Positions 54,041 to 64,000 of a stretch of 64,000 nucleotides of DNA are shown here, one piece after another; positions within the stretch are counted from its first letter, which is position 1, and every line of letters begins with the position of its first letter. The notes under the pieces were generated by a model. The model was not told the origin of the DNA and made no database searches. It saw nothing but the letters and a program-made list of their open reading frames with translations. The stretch covers positions 29,066,359-29,130,358 of the forward strand of contig CM055092.1 in assembly GCA_029204225.1 (NCBI GenBank), written 5' to 3'. The DNA is from Diphasiastrum complanatum. Lineage: Eukaryota > Streptophyta > Lycopodiopsida > Lycopodiales > Lycopodiaceae. A program made the position numbers and the translations under genes.

Positions 54041-54042
54041 TC

Positions 54043-54279
54043 ATGGCATATGTAGGAGATTGTCTCTTTCAAGCTAGTGAAAGACTATACACCTTTAACT
54101 ATTCAGTTTGGAAGGATAGGATAGAATCCTTGCTGATTCTCTATGGCGTAATGGATATTGTAACTGGAACTGAAGTTGAACCTGCAGCTTTTGATGAGGC
54201 TCAGAGATTCAAGAAGAGAGCAAGAATTGCTCTACATATCATCAAATTGAACATCTCTGATGAGATGTTGAGAGAAATA
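54043..54279 (+). pseudogene. gag: Copia gag N-terminus, truncated
   Basis: MAYVGDC..., then ERLYTFNYSVWKDRIESLLILYGVMDIVTG, RFKKRARIALHIIKLNISDEML. This is the N-terminal Copia gag fold with the W near the start. At about 54279 it is cut by the 3' end of another Copia in opposite orientation. Confidence 0.8.
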
Positions 54280-54299
54280 TTTTGTTTCTTCAGCTCCCT

Positions 54300-55079
54300 C
54301 TCAAAGCATGATAGCCTTACGATCCCGAGACTGTTCCTCTGTCTCTCAAAGAGTCCTTTGTCCAGGGCTTTGGTGAAGATGTCAGCAACCATGTCTTTCG
54401 TTCCAATGAAGGTGGTCTACAATATCTTCTTTTCAATTAGATCCCTAATCAAGTGGTACTTGATCACAATGTGCTTCGTTCTAGAATGGAACACGAGATC
54501 TTTCATCAGGTGTATTGTAGAGGTGTTGTCCATCTGCAAGACCAGAGGCTCGTTCCTTGTTTTTTCCAACTCATCCAAGAACTGCCTTAGCCAGATTATC
54601 TCGTTGGCCATCTTTGCTGCTGCAACATATTCTACTTCGCAAGATGACTGGGCCACAATGGTCTACTTCTTGTTGACCCAGAGAACTGCTGCTCCTGATG
54701 CGATGGTGCACCCTCCTGAGACGCTCTTACAATCGTCCTTGAGGAATGCCTAGCTAGCATCGCTATAGGAAAGCATCCTGAAACCTACATTACGACAGTA
54801 GCACAATCCATAATCCCTCGTTAATTGAAGATATTGCAAAATTCGTTTCACAATCTTCCAATGTGTCGAGCCTGGATTTGTGCAGAATTGGATCATCTTG
54901 AATACTGCATAAGCAATATCAGGATGTGTGTTGTCTACGAGATACATCAATGATCCTATCAGCTTCCTGTAAGGTGTGAGTTGCATATGTTCTCTCTCTT
55001 CCTTAGTCTTCGGACAGTCATTGTTTGTTAGCACCGCCCCTGCGAGCATTGGAGTGTTTGCTCCTTTGCAGTTCAGCAT
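54300..55079 (-). pseudogene. pol: Copia RNase H region
   Basis: Minus strand: LTPYRKLIGSLMYLVDNTHPDIAYAV, HWKIVKRILQYLQLTRDYGL and SYSDAS (55079-54750). After a stop: MAQSSCEVEYVAA, WLRQFLDE, LQMDNTSTIHLMKDLVFHSRTKHI-IKYHLIRD (54656-54417). Then MVADIFTKALDKGLF (54392-54300). The catalytic DAS motif and the C-terminal IFTKAL are typical of the Copia end. RT is absent between gag and this region. Confidence 0.88.
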
Positions 55080-55149
55080 CCCAAAGTCCTCTAGGATCTT
55101 CTAGGTGTATATGGACTAGTGAAGGTATAACCTACCTCCCTCGTAGTCC

Positions 55150-56045
55150 CTTTCAATTTATAAGCCTAGGTAACACCTGGCTTCTCCCAGATCCACGATC
55201 TCGAAATGTTTTGGAATTGAGCCAGCATGTATCTACTGTATGCCTATTTCTTCTACATCTCACACAAATCTTCTTGTCTACACCTTGCTGCTTCGACCTC
55301 CTTTTAGTCTTCCAGTTGCTTTTGCTGGTCCCTTCCACTTGCTGGTCACGATCCTGCCTTTGATTCGACTCCCTCTTAGGCTTGGATTTTTCTTATATTG
55401 CTTCTTGGATTTTTTTGTCTTGTCATAGAGGACTTGGTTAGAACCATCTTTGTGATCAAGATGTTCTCTGGCCTCGACTTCCTCTCAAATCTCGACAATT
55501 GCCTTTTTGAGATTCATGGTAGGATCTTTCGCGAGCAGGGCCCTTGTCATCTAGAATGATCTGGGTAAGGCTCTCAACAGGTACGTGAGCTGCTTCTCAG
55601 CTGACACTGCATTCTTTGCTCCAGAGTTATGTAGTGATAGAAACAGATCCTTCATCTTTCTTATGAAAGAAGTGAGATCTTTTCCATCCCACTGTAGATT
55701 CGCCAGCTGATCTTCCAGCATCATGATTTGACTTCTTGACTTCATCTGAAATCTGGTGAGCAATGCATCCCACATCTCCTTGGCTTTGGAGAGTGTAGCC
55801 AGGTCAAGTGTGAGACTATCTTCTATGGAGGATGATAGCAAGGCTATGGCCTTGTCGTTTTTCTCCCTCCATTTGCATAGCTCCTTGTCTGATGTTGTAG
55901 GCATTTCTTCTGTGCCATCCACCCATGAGAAGAGTCCTTCTCCCTTGACTATCAAAGATGTCTTAACTTTCTAGACTAGAGAGTTAGAACCTGAAGAATC
56001 AAGAACTGTGTAGATCTTGCTCTGTATGCTGCTGATTGAAGCCAT
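55150..56045 (-). pseudogene. gag: Copia gag, minus strand
   Basis: ATG at 56045 (MASISSIQSKI), an in-frame TAG near 55972, then VKGEGLFSWVDGTEE, DKAIALLSSSIEDSLTLDLATLSKAKEMWDALLTRFQMKSRSQIMMLEDQLANLQ and FIRKMKDLFLSL, the UBN2/retrotran_gag_2 fold. Broken frames continue to a CVRCRRNRHTVDTC knuckle at about 55255-55215. Protease and integrase do not follow. Confidence 0.85.
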
Positions 56046-56165
56046 TGCTTCTAAAGTTTGTTCTCTTGTTGATGGTTGTTTATCTGAATGCTTGGCCTCC
56101 TGGATCTGATAGCTTCTTGGCTATGTCAGACTATAACAAGATAGGTAGGTAGGCTCTGATACCAC

Positions 56166-57232
56166 TGATGAGGATTGAATGGATTGTCGCCAAACAGTCA
56201 CGAAGCCAAATCAGCTGCGATTCTCTCACGACTCAGATGGAGTTCGGATTCAATCGCTAGACACTGCCGACTGAATCACTCCTACAGTCCTCCAGAGTGT
56301 AGTCAGGCACTGCTAATCTACGTTTATAAAATTAATGCAGCATTCAACATAGTTTCAACCAAGGTGCAGAATTAAAATGAACAAGAGAACTCAAACACAC
56401 GAATAACAATAGACACATTTGCATTTGAGATCAGACACGACAAAAAAATCATTAGATTGACCTTCCTCTGATTCTTTAAGCACTGCATACAAATCCACGC
56501 AGTGCGTTGGCATGAGAGAAACACGGTTCGCTCATGAGTAATCGTCTCGCTTTACTAGCGGACAGTTGGATCTACATATCCTAGATAGAATTGTCTTCAC
56601 ACATAGGCGGACACGTATTCTGTAATTTCGTCTTGATTGCTTACTAGCATCAAACTACTTCATTACACTGTATGTGTGTTCTATCATCTGGTGTCAAATA
56701 TCATTCAGCAAGTATATAGTCGCTCTATGTAACCTTTAGATTAGAGTGATTAAGCATCTACAACTAATCAGAAAATTACAAGAGTGGCAGATTAGCCATG
56801 ACCTTAAGTGTATATGCTGACGTCATGCCATCAGATCAGAGATCTGTACTTCTGGGTACTTGCATGATCTCGCTGGTACTCTTTGGAGCATGAGGGACAG
56901 GAGAAGGTTTTTAAACATTGGTTTTGTTTCCGCCATTGGTTTTGTTTTCTTCGTTGGTTCCGTTTCAATCGTTGGTTTCATTTCGATCGTCTGTCTTTTT
57001 TCGTACTGGACCACAAAAGATTCTTGTGCTAGACCGCAAAAGATTCTCTTTCGTGAATCTTTCGTGTTCACGAACCGTTTGTGATCGTCTCCTTTGACTT
57101 TTGTGTTTGCGAACCTTTCGTGTTCGTCTCCTTTGACTTTCGTGTTCGCGAACCGTTTGTCTTCATGTTTCGTGTCAGGCAGAGGGCTGAAAGCTAACAA
57201 GGCTTTGTAGTTAGAAACATTTTGTTTCTTCA
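56166..57232 (-). repeat. Copia 5' LTR with internal tandem repeats
   Basis: 1067 bp, TGATGAGGATTG to TTTGTTTCTTCA on the plus strand. Inside, at 56930-57000, an 18 bp unit (near TCGTTGGTTTCATTTCGA) repeats about four times. At 57060-57165 a unit near GTCTCCTTTGACTTTCGTGT repeats about every 38-40 bp. Together they give a repetitive Lys/Thr/Pro frame on the minus strand. Confidence 0.75.
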
Positions 57233-57239
57233 GTATCTG

Positions 57240-57840
57240 TCAAGAGAAGTTTGTTTATGAAAAGGCAAAGTTTACCCCTCATGAAGCCATTTTTTTGAAA
57301 AGCTTTTCGCAAGATTTCTATCTCTTTTATAAAGGTTTCTTGCATGTTGTAGCAATACATTGCATAATTAACTTGGGAAATAATAACTTTGTAGGAATTA
57401 TAGACTAGTCTATTGGAAGCCAGATGTATGTATTGTAAGTATTCAAAAGGTAAATCTCTTCTTTTGTCAAACTTTGAGAGATGAGTAGTGTGAAGGATCT
57501 CAGATCATTATGATCCAATCCACTTGAAAGATCTTTGGTTAGAAAGAGAGATACACTACCAATGTCACCAATGTAGAAAAATCAGCATCTACACACAAAA
57601 TGAGATGCAAACACTAATAGAACTTGATCAAATTTGAATGAAATGATAAAATATTGTTGCTGTCCATAAAAACCAGCAAGCTATTGTATTTCACAGTGTG
57701 GATCTGAAAATAGCAAATATAGATCATTCTACAATATAATTGCATGCAATTACAAGTATAGTGCACCAATGGATGGTAAAACCCAAGAGGACCATGTATA
57801 AGCATGAAATGAGATAGAGAAGAGAGAAGAATACTCTTTC
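57240..57840. other. Noncoding / LTR-like DNA
   Basis: AT-rich. It may include the R/U5 part of the LTR whose U3 edge is at 58126. No gene seen. Confidence 0.4.
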
Positions 57841-57844
57841 CATG

Positions 57845-58126
57845 AGTTACATCCTTTTATAACAGGTCCAAACCCTATTTGGCCACTTGGCTTTCCCTCC
57901 TAACCTTACTATCTTTGGGTCCAGATTCAAAGTACCCAACATTCAAATTTGAATCTACTCAAACTCGCATTCTAACTTCCCCACACTTTCAAAAAGTGTT
58001 TATTCAAATGGAATTTAGACTAATGAACTTTGAAAAGTCAATCTTTAAGTCTAAAAACAAAGTTGGCCTCAACATGTCAGATATGGAAGTATAGCAAATA
58101 TGATCAAACTAGTTTATTTTTTCACA
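57845..58126 (-). repeat. Copia 3' LTR portion, minus orientation
   Basis: It starts TGTGAAAAAATAAACTAG at 58126 after the polypurine tract GAAGAGGGAG. It matches 61165-61461 over about 280 bp with minor differences. Confidence 0.8.
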
Positions 58127-58493
58127 CTCCCTCTTCAACTAGTTTTAGCATGGACTTTGATAACACTCCAAGTGATTTCCTATGCTTCATGAACAAGTCC
58201 TTTCCCAATTCTTTGGTGAAGATATCAGCTACACATTCCCTTGAAGACACATGTTGAAGCTCCACCTCGTTTGCAATGACTTGCTCCCTCACAAAATAAT
58301 ATTGCACCTCAATATGCTTGCTGCTAGCATGAAAGATAGGAATGGTTGCCAATCTTTGGGCTAATTGATTGTCAGAAAAGATGATTGGGCTCTCTGAAAA
58401 ATCCAGCAAGTGAAGATCCTTGATCATCCTCTTGATCCATAACATCTCCTTTGTGCAATGTGTAAAACTGACATTATCAATGCAATAAGACAA
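58122..58493 (-). pseudogene. pol: Copia RNase H C-terminal fragment
   Basis: EMLWIKRMIKDLHLLDF, IFSDNQLAQRLATIPIFHASSKHIEVQYYFVREQV and SRECVADIFTKELGKDLF, ending KLVEEGV just before the polypurine tract. It belongs with the LTR at 57845-58126 and probably with the gag fragment at 58740-59105. Confidence 0.88.
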
Positions 58494-58670
58494 TTAATTG
58501 ATTCAGATAGTAAAGAATTACAAGTCAGGTGATGTGGAGAGCACAAGATAATTGCGACAGTAACTATGTGCTCAAAGACTAACTCTTAGTTCTGTAATGG
58601 ATATGATGATTTGAAGATCGTTTGATAGCTTATTTTGACTCTCTATCTGAATCTAGTTGATGTAGAAGAT
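58485..58670. repeat. Copy 1 of a 185 bp dispersed direct repeat
   Basis: GCAATAAGACAATTAATTGATTCAG to CTGAATCTAGTTGATGTAG recurs at 60848-61033 with roughly 10 differences. It is inserted between the Copia RNase H and gag fragments. Its CAATTAATTG start and ATTGATTCAG motif do not identify a known family. Confidence 0.85.
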
Positions 58671-58739
58671 TATCCCACTCTCTCATTCTCCTACATTCGT
58701 ATGGAGTTCAATTCAAAAACATCATGAGAGGTGGATTTG

Positions 58740-59105
58740 CCATTTGATATTTTACATTGAACAAATCCCGTGCACCTCTCCCCATTACAACATCATTGAT
58801 ATGAGCAATGACGTGATCCTTTATAGAGAAATTTATCAAGGATAGGGGCCCTCTTGTCAAATGACCTCATATTTGCAAGAGTACTTGTTGGCCTTTGCTT
58901 GTCAAGGATAGGGGCCCTCTTGTCAAATGACCTCATATTTGCGGGAGTACTTGTTGGCCTTTGCTCACTATCATAATGTCCCAAATCCCTTTCTCCATTA
59001 AAATGATCTTCATCTTGAATTTTCAAATGCTATAATTGGATACCTTGTTCAATTTACTAGCTTCTCCAAAATGGATTCACCCAATCAATGTCATTTCACC
59101 GAAAA
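58740..59105 (-). pseudogene. gag: Copia gag fragment with an in-frame 66 bp duplication
   Basis: Minus strand, frames broken: ASKLNKVSNYSI, KFKMKIILMEKGIWDIM, then a 22-residue unit RPTSTPANMRSFDKRAPILD repeated twice (58837-58968 at the DNA level), then a tail resembling KDHVIAHINDVV. It resembles the gag at 51150 (SNYAVWKFKMKNILMEKDVWEVI). Confidence 0.75.
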
Positions 59106-59109
59106 TAGC

Positions 59110-60100
59110 TCTAGTTGTGGCTTCTGATGGCTTAATGAAAGCCTTTGAAAATGATTGAAAGCTCCACAATTCAACTTCAAGGTTTGACCAAAAATGTTTT
59201 AGGCCCTCTTGTCAGTAATTTTGGCCGAGCATACCAAAATGGATCCAATCTCTACAATGCAACATCATTGACTACCTTGCCCTTAGAATGGTCAAATAAC
59301 AGTTTTGATTTGCTCTCTTTGTTTGAGAGAAGTTGTACTTGTACGGTACAATCTTTTTTTGCCTTTAAAATGGAAGAAGTAGATCTGCAAATGACCTTAA
59401 ACATAAGTAGGACTCAAAATATAGGAAATAAGTCATTTTTAAAAGTATTTTTTCATTTTGGAAAAAAAATGGCACCTTCAAACCCAATATCACAAGTCGA
59501 ACTCCTTTTGCATTTTTGATTAAAATATTTTAACGAGAATGAAGAGCAATTTGTCCTTCGGGCCCTTTCACTACCTTTTCAACTCCCGATTTTGCTGATT
59601 TAATGGTAGAGTCTCATTTAATGGCCCATGACATCAAAATTTTGGCCTTCGATCCTCATATCTCGCCACCCATTAGTTGTGGCTCCATGCGCACTTTAAA
59701 AATATGCTGGTGCCTACAAGCAAACATGCTTTTATAAAATTAGGGATCCCGATTTGGCACATGTGAGGCGAAGCAAATTTAAAGCTATCTAAGGCAATGA
59801 AAGAGATAGAACATTATGCCATATGCCAGAAAACTTTAGAATATGAAGTAAAATATTAAAAAAAGAAAAGAAAAAATGAAAACCCGGAGATCTCTTTGAG
59901 ACAAAGAGAGCTCGGATTGAAACTCTTGTTGTAGGAGGTGGAGCTCGCAACATCGCATAAGAGCAACAAGAAATACCATGAGAAATCTGATGGGACTCGA
60001 CTTGATTGAAAGTGATTTCCAAACTTTCTAAGAAAAGAAATTTGTGATGCAATCTCACAGTAATGAAAAGATGTGAATCAAAATTGCTAAAAAAATTGTT
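59110..60100. other. Noncoding DNA, probably a Copia leader
   Basis: No domain-bearing ORF. A frame at 59145-59519 is open but unrecognised. Confidence 0.4.
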
Positions 60101-60129
60101 GTCCGAACAACATAAATCAGTTGCTACAA

Positions 60130-60847
60130 ATTTTTTTTACAATTGATGGATGAAGAGAGTGTAATTCATAAAGCTTATAGAGAATTAAGCATGGTGCTGA
60201 AGAAACAGACAAGAAAGCAATTGATCGCGTCATGCCAGCACACAGAAGGTTGAGCTTGTGAAAAGGGTTTATAATTTGAAGATTCTATCTATATTGGAGG
60301 GATACCACCACATAAATGACAAAATGAGCATAAAAGGTGGAAAAGGTGCAAGTAGAATCATTTCTAGAGTAATGAATTCAACAATGTTTTTTTTAATTTA
60401 CATAAGTTATAGAGATTTATGGTGTAGCACTATCAAATCACACATGAGGGTACGTTTGATATTTGTGTAATGTTGCATTGAAACATATGTCATATCATTG
60501 TATTCATTGACAGTTATTTTGTAGAGTGTAGCGACACATTACAATTTGTGCTAAAACTTGATGAGGCCCAAATTGTAGAAGGATGTGCTGGGAATTGGGA
60601 TGAAGATGTGAAACGATTCCTTGGTGCATGTACTACATCTATCAATTCAAATCAGATAGTTGAGTTTGAAGAATTGGCTAATTCGACTTATATCTGACTT
60701 CAAAGTCGTCAGAAACAATAGAGGTGATCATGTAGCATCGACACAAAGTTTTTGCAGAAATGTGAGTCAGACAGTTCAGACAAATCTCATAAACATAGTC
60801 AAACAAAATGATAGAGAAAGCAGAGCATGGGCATTGACATTATCTTG
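60130..60847 (+). other. Unexplained coding-like region
   Basis: Three stretches look protein-like on the plus strand: about 60145-60250 (MDEESVIHKAYRELSMVL), 60258-60400 (VYNLKILSILEGYHHINDKM, GGKGASRIISRVMN) and about 60525-60705 (TLQFVLKLDEAQIVEGCAG, WDEDVKRFLGACTTS), the last preceded by a TTTTGTAG acceptor-like site. I recognise no family. It could be decayed exons captured next to the repeat at 60848. Confidence 0.3.
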
Positions 60848-61033
60848 AACGCAATAAGACAATTAATTGATTCAGAAAGTAAAGAATTACAAGTCAGGTG
60901 ATGTGGAGAGCAAAAGATAATTGCAGTAGTAACTATGTGCTCAAAGACTAACTCTTAGTTTTGTAATGGCTATGACGATTTGAAGATCGTTTGATAGCTT
61001 ATTTCGACACTCTGTCTGAATCTAGTTGATGTA
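60848..61033. repeat. Copy 2 of the 185 bp dispersed repeat
   Basis: It matches 58485-58670 in the same orientation. Confidence 0.85.
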
Positions 61034-61164
61034 GAGAACATATGTTGTGTCTGATTATAAATGAATAAATCGATTATTATTATTAGCATCATCAACATGC
61101 AATGTACATTTTTGTAGATATATATACAAAATGGCATAGAAACGTTGAGCTGTCCAATGTGGAT

Positions 61165-61461
61165 CTGGGCTGAGTTACATCCTTTTCTAATAGGTCCAAA
61201 CCCTATTTGGCCACTTGGCTTTCCCTCCAAAATGCTAACCCTACTATTTCTGGGTCTAGATTCAAAGTACCCAACATTTAAATTTGAATCTACTCAAACT
61301 CGCATTCTAACTTTCCCACACTTTCAAAAAGTGTTTATTCAAATGACATTTAGACTAATGAATTTTGAAAAGTCAATCTCTAAGTCTAGAAACAAAGTTG
61401 GCCTCAATATGCCAAATATGGAAATATAGCAAATATGATCAAACTAGTTGAATCTTTCACA
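61165..61461 (-). repeat. Copia LTR fragment, minus orientation
   Basis: It matches 57845-58126 and ends at the same edge (TGTGAAAGATTCAACTAG read on the minus strand from 61461). The R/U5 side is missing, replaced by unrelated sequence. Confidence 0.8.
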
Positions 61462-61494
61462 AGTAGTACCTGTTATGGGATTCAAAGCAATTGA

Positions 61495-62170
61495 AATGTT
61501 CAGAAAGCTCGTCGTGTTTGCTTCACAAGACGTTTTCTCAATATCAAAAAATTCCAAGGGATAAATCTAGAAAGGATTTTTCGAGTTCTTACATGATTCT
61601 TATCCATAAACAAATCGATGTTAGGATTGTTAATGAAGCAGATGTCATCGATATTTTCAAATGAGTGAAAGAATTCATTCGTCCATGTTCTCAGCTCTAA
61701 TTTGGCTAGTCTTTTTATAAATTGAGCTTTGAAGAACGCAAGATACCAGTTACACCATGTAGGTGAGCATGAAAAACCCATTGGTATGCCACAAATTTGT
61801 CTCCAAGTTTTGTTCCTAATCTGACAATACAATTGTCTATTAGAAAGGCATTCCATAAGCACAGAAGATCCTTATCGATGTTGTACCATCCCTCAGACTT
61901 TTTATTAGCCCATGACCATTTAAAGACTTCTCTTTCCTGTTCCCAATTGAAACTAAGTAGCACCTTATTAGAGTGTTTGAAGGCATAGGTAATGGATTTA
62001 TTCATAATGGTTTTAAACCCATTTGTACCATCCAAAGGTATATTCTCATAGCATTTAGAAATGTTCGCAACCCACATGTTGGTAATCATCGATGGTAAGT
62101 ATCGATAGAAATCAATAGGCGACTCACATTGCCAAAATAAGCTTGTATCCACATTTAGGATACTCTTGTA
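61495..62170 (-). pseudogene. pol: Reverse transcriptase fragment of Penelope/rvt-like type
   Basis: On the minus strand one frame (from about 62170) reads WQCESPIDFYRYLPSM, then VANISKCYENIPLDG (motif A; the usual Asp is Asn). After a single frameshift near 61850 it reads RQICGIPMGFSCSPTWCNWYL (a motif B-like block), FIKRLAKLE, ENIDDICFIN (motif C with DD), and a tail IPWNFLILRK. The GIPMG-SCSP motif B and IDD motif C differ sharply from the Copia (YVDD) and Gypsy (FLDD) RTs in this window, and resemble the TERT/Penelope group or rvt-type RTs. It is truncated on both sides, with no endonuclease seen. Confidence 0.65.
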
Positions 62171-62174
62171 TGTT

Positions 62175-62389
62175 TTGCCTTAAGGCCTGCCCCGAAATAG
62201 CATACCAAAGAGCTCATGTTAGGAACTTTGCAAGTTTTGTAAAGCAGCAATCATGCGCATTTGTGATTATAATGATCCTGATATACACAAGATGATGAAG
62301 AATAGATCATGTAATAATACTATAGAGATCTTGTGCTCCAACAATAGACATGATGCTAATGCTCAACCAAAGTTGTCATTAAGAGAGGG
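62175..62389 (+). other. Possible 3' end of a plus-strand LTR element
   Basis: Short sequence before a polypurine-like tract AAGAGAGGG (62381-62389). No clear domain. Confidence 0.3.
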
Positions 62390-62640
62390 TGTTAGAATAT
62401 TGGTAATGTCAACTATGATTATTCATTGTTAAGGGCATGTGTGCCAAATATTACTATTTAGGGAAATAGGCCTAATGTGTCTCATGTTATTTTATGAGTC
62501 CTTACAGTATGAAACTGGTTAGATGTGAGGAGACACAACTTCCTCTCTATCTCTCTTGTCAATTTTCAGAGAAAAAGGACAAACATTAACTGTACTATCA
62601 ATCATTAAGAGTTATTGATTGCTTAATCCAAAGATCTATC
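62390..62640 (+). repeat. Putative LTR start (right end unknown)
   Basis: TGTTAGAATATTGGTAATG follows AAGAGAGGG, the pattern of a polypurine tract plus Copia LTR. The right boundary is not visible before the minus-strand RT begins at 62646. Confidence 0.35.
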
Positions 62641-62645
62641 AAGTT

Positions 62646-63428
62646 CTAGATGTCACTACCTCTATTAACTTCTATTCCAAGTATGAACTTAAGAAGTCCT
62701 AGATCTACCATCTTCAATTCACTAGACAAGGAAATTTTAACATTTCTTATGCCTTCACCATCATTTCCTGTCACTATGATATCATCAACATAAAGTACTA
62801 AAATGATGATCTTTCCATCATTACATTTGATGTAAAAAGAAGGCTCATAAGAGCTAATCACAAAACCAAGAGAGTAGAGAAAATCATGCAACCTAGAGTA
62901 CCAAGCTCTAGGTGCTTGCTTCAAGCCATATAGGCTCTTCCTTAAGTGGCAAACCTTGTCCTCCTCACCATCCTTGATGAAGCCCTCAGGTTGCAACATG
63001 TATATTTCCTCATCCAAGTAGCCATTCAAAAAAGCATTTGTCACATCCATTTGATAGAGATTCCACTTGAATAAAGTAGCAATACAAATGATCAATCTAA
63101 TGGTTACAAGCTTTGCTACAGGAGCAAATGTTTCTTCATAATCTATGCCTTTAGTTTGAAGAAACCCCTTAGTAACCAATCTAGCTTTGTACTTACTTAT
63201 AGATCCATCTTGATTGTACTTTAATCTATAGATCCACTTACATGCAAGTGGCTTCTTCCCATATGCAAGGTGTACAAGATTCCAAGTTTGATTATCTATC
63301 AAAGCATCAAACTCTACTTGCATTGAATCTCTCCAAACTTGTGATCTACTTGCATCTTCATAACATGATGGCTCTTCAAGCATTGTGGTTAGAAAAGAGT
63401 AAGAGGTAGAAGGAGATGTGTCTTCCCT
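62646..63428 (-). pseudogene. pol: Copia reverse transcriptase, nearly complete domain
   Basis: A 245-codon open frame (63383-62646), with the frame extending to about 63428 (TSPSTSYSFLTTMLEEPSCYED). Blocks in order: [85 protein letters not shown] (motif A), SLYGLKQAPRAWYSRL (motif B region), LVLYVDDIIVTG (YVDD) and LKMVDLGLLKFILGIEV. It stops at 62646 where RNase H should follow. The catalytic motifs look intact, but neighbouring domains are absent, so it is a fragment. Confidence 0.93.
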
Positions 63429-63429
63429 T

Positions 63430-64000
63430 TGCTTTCCTTTCTACTCGACATCGTTGGAATATACCATTTACAACTAAAAACTTAACCTCCTGGCATATTC
63501 ACTTAGGACCACAGTGGCCAGGATTCCCCGTTGGAATATACGGTTCTTACTCTCTCACTATTGAACATCTAAAAACCGAGATGTTTAGGGATTGGATACT
63601 GCACTTGAAAGAAAAAACCCTTTTTTTATCAATTGAAGAATCTATTGTCTGTCATAGAGAGAAGAGAGTACCAAATCATTAGAGAGTGGAAAGACGAATT
63701 TTACAAACTCTCACTGAAAGTTGAGAAAACCACTGGGTACATGGTTTAGAGTACCCTAGAACATCATTTCGATGTTGCAGTTAAATCTTCCCATAGGACC
63801 AGGTATTTACTATGTCGATACATCATATTTGAACATCGGAATACTGATTAGTTCAAAATTGATATATTGACAAATGATTATATCTATCCTAGGAGTCACA
63901 CGTCTAAGTGAAATCATGAGATGCCCAAAGCCTCTTATTTTGCCCACTATAGATTATCATCATTCTCGAGATAATCGAATTCTAATCCTCTTCTAGAGAG
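63430..64000. other. Noncoding end of window
   Basis: No recognised coding, RNA or repeat feature. It may be the decayed integrase region of the same Copia. Confidence 0.35.

Larger units (their letters stand above)
54280..57232 (-). mobile_element. Copia element, minus strand, 3' LTR nearly lost
   Basis: The 5' LTR is 56166-57232 and the primer site reads GTGGTATCAGAGCC (56152-56165, minus). Gag starts at 56045; RNase H ends near 54300. The 3' LTR is reduced to about 13 bp (TGAAGAAACAAAA from 54292), after the polypurine tract GAGAGGGAGC. Its first bases equal those of the 5' LTR, confirming the boundary. The element has been joined to the plus-strand gag at about 54279. Confidence 0.8.

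Overview
The window is nuclear DNA of a seed plant, very probably a flowering plant. It has AT-rich noncoding DNA, long CT/AG and CA microsatellites, several Ty1/Copia and Ty3/Gypsy LTR retrotransposons, hAT DNA transposons with short non-autonomous relatives, and two host genes with plant-type exon structure. No bacterial operons, rRNA, tRNA or CRISPR arrays were seen. The species cannot be fixed by eye. The very long intron would suit a lineage with expanded introns, such as an early-diverging angiosperm or a magnoliid, but that is only an inference.

Layout. 1-5.6 kb: two broken LTR-element copies carrying an unusual coiled-coil ORF, one of them joined to a Gypsy gag, with a CACTA-like fragment between them. 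5.6-9.5 kb: noncoding. 9.5-37.1 kb (minus strand): a plastid CGFS monothiol glutaredoxin gene (GRXS14 type). Exon 3 and exon 2 lie at 9.5 and 11.8-12.1 kb. The best first exon, encoding a transit-peptide-like leader with matching intron phase, lies at 36.9-37.1 kb, so intron 1 would be about 24.8 kb. Inside that intron are a decayed BED-type hAT (14.6-16.8 kb), a second BED/DUF659 hAT (20.4-27.7 kb) split by a young 4.2 kb Gypsy element (23288-27456, TSD CCGGC), a 295 bp hAT MITE with perfect 8 bp TSDs, and another hAT-type element (31525-35191, TSD GTCCATGG) into which a Copia element has inserted (32033-34994, TSD CATCC).

37-40.6 kb: the glutaredoxin 5' flank, a 65 bp tandem repeat, and a truncated minus-strand Copia with its 3' LTR. 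40.6-43.8 kb (plus): an ankyrin-repeat/PGG-domain membrane protein gene with frame breaks. 44.7-64 kb: fragments of at least six Copia elements in both orientations, a third copy of the coiled-coil-ORF C-terminal domain (48.5-49.0 kb), a 155 bp AG tract, and a fragment of a different reverse transcriptase, resembling the Penelope/rvt-like class (61.5-62.2 kb).

The most interesting items are the long TE-filled glutaredoxin intron, the recurring coiled-coil ORF family of non-autonomous LTR elements, and the Penelope-like reverse transcriptase in a plant genome. All identifications are by reading motifs. No database search was run.
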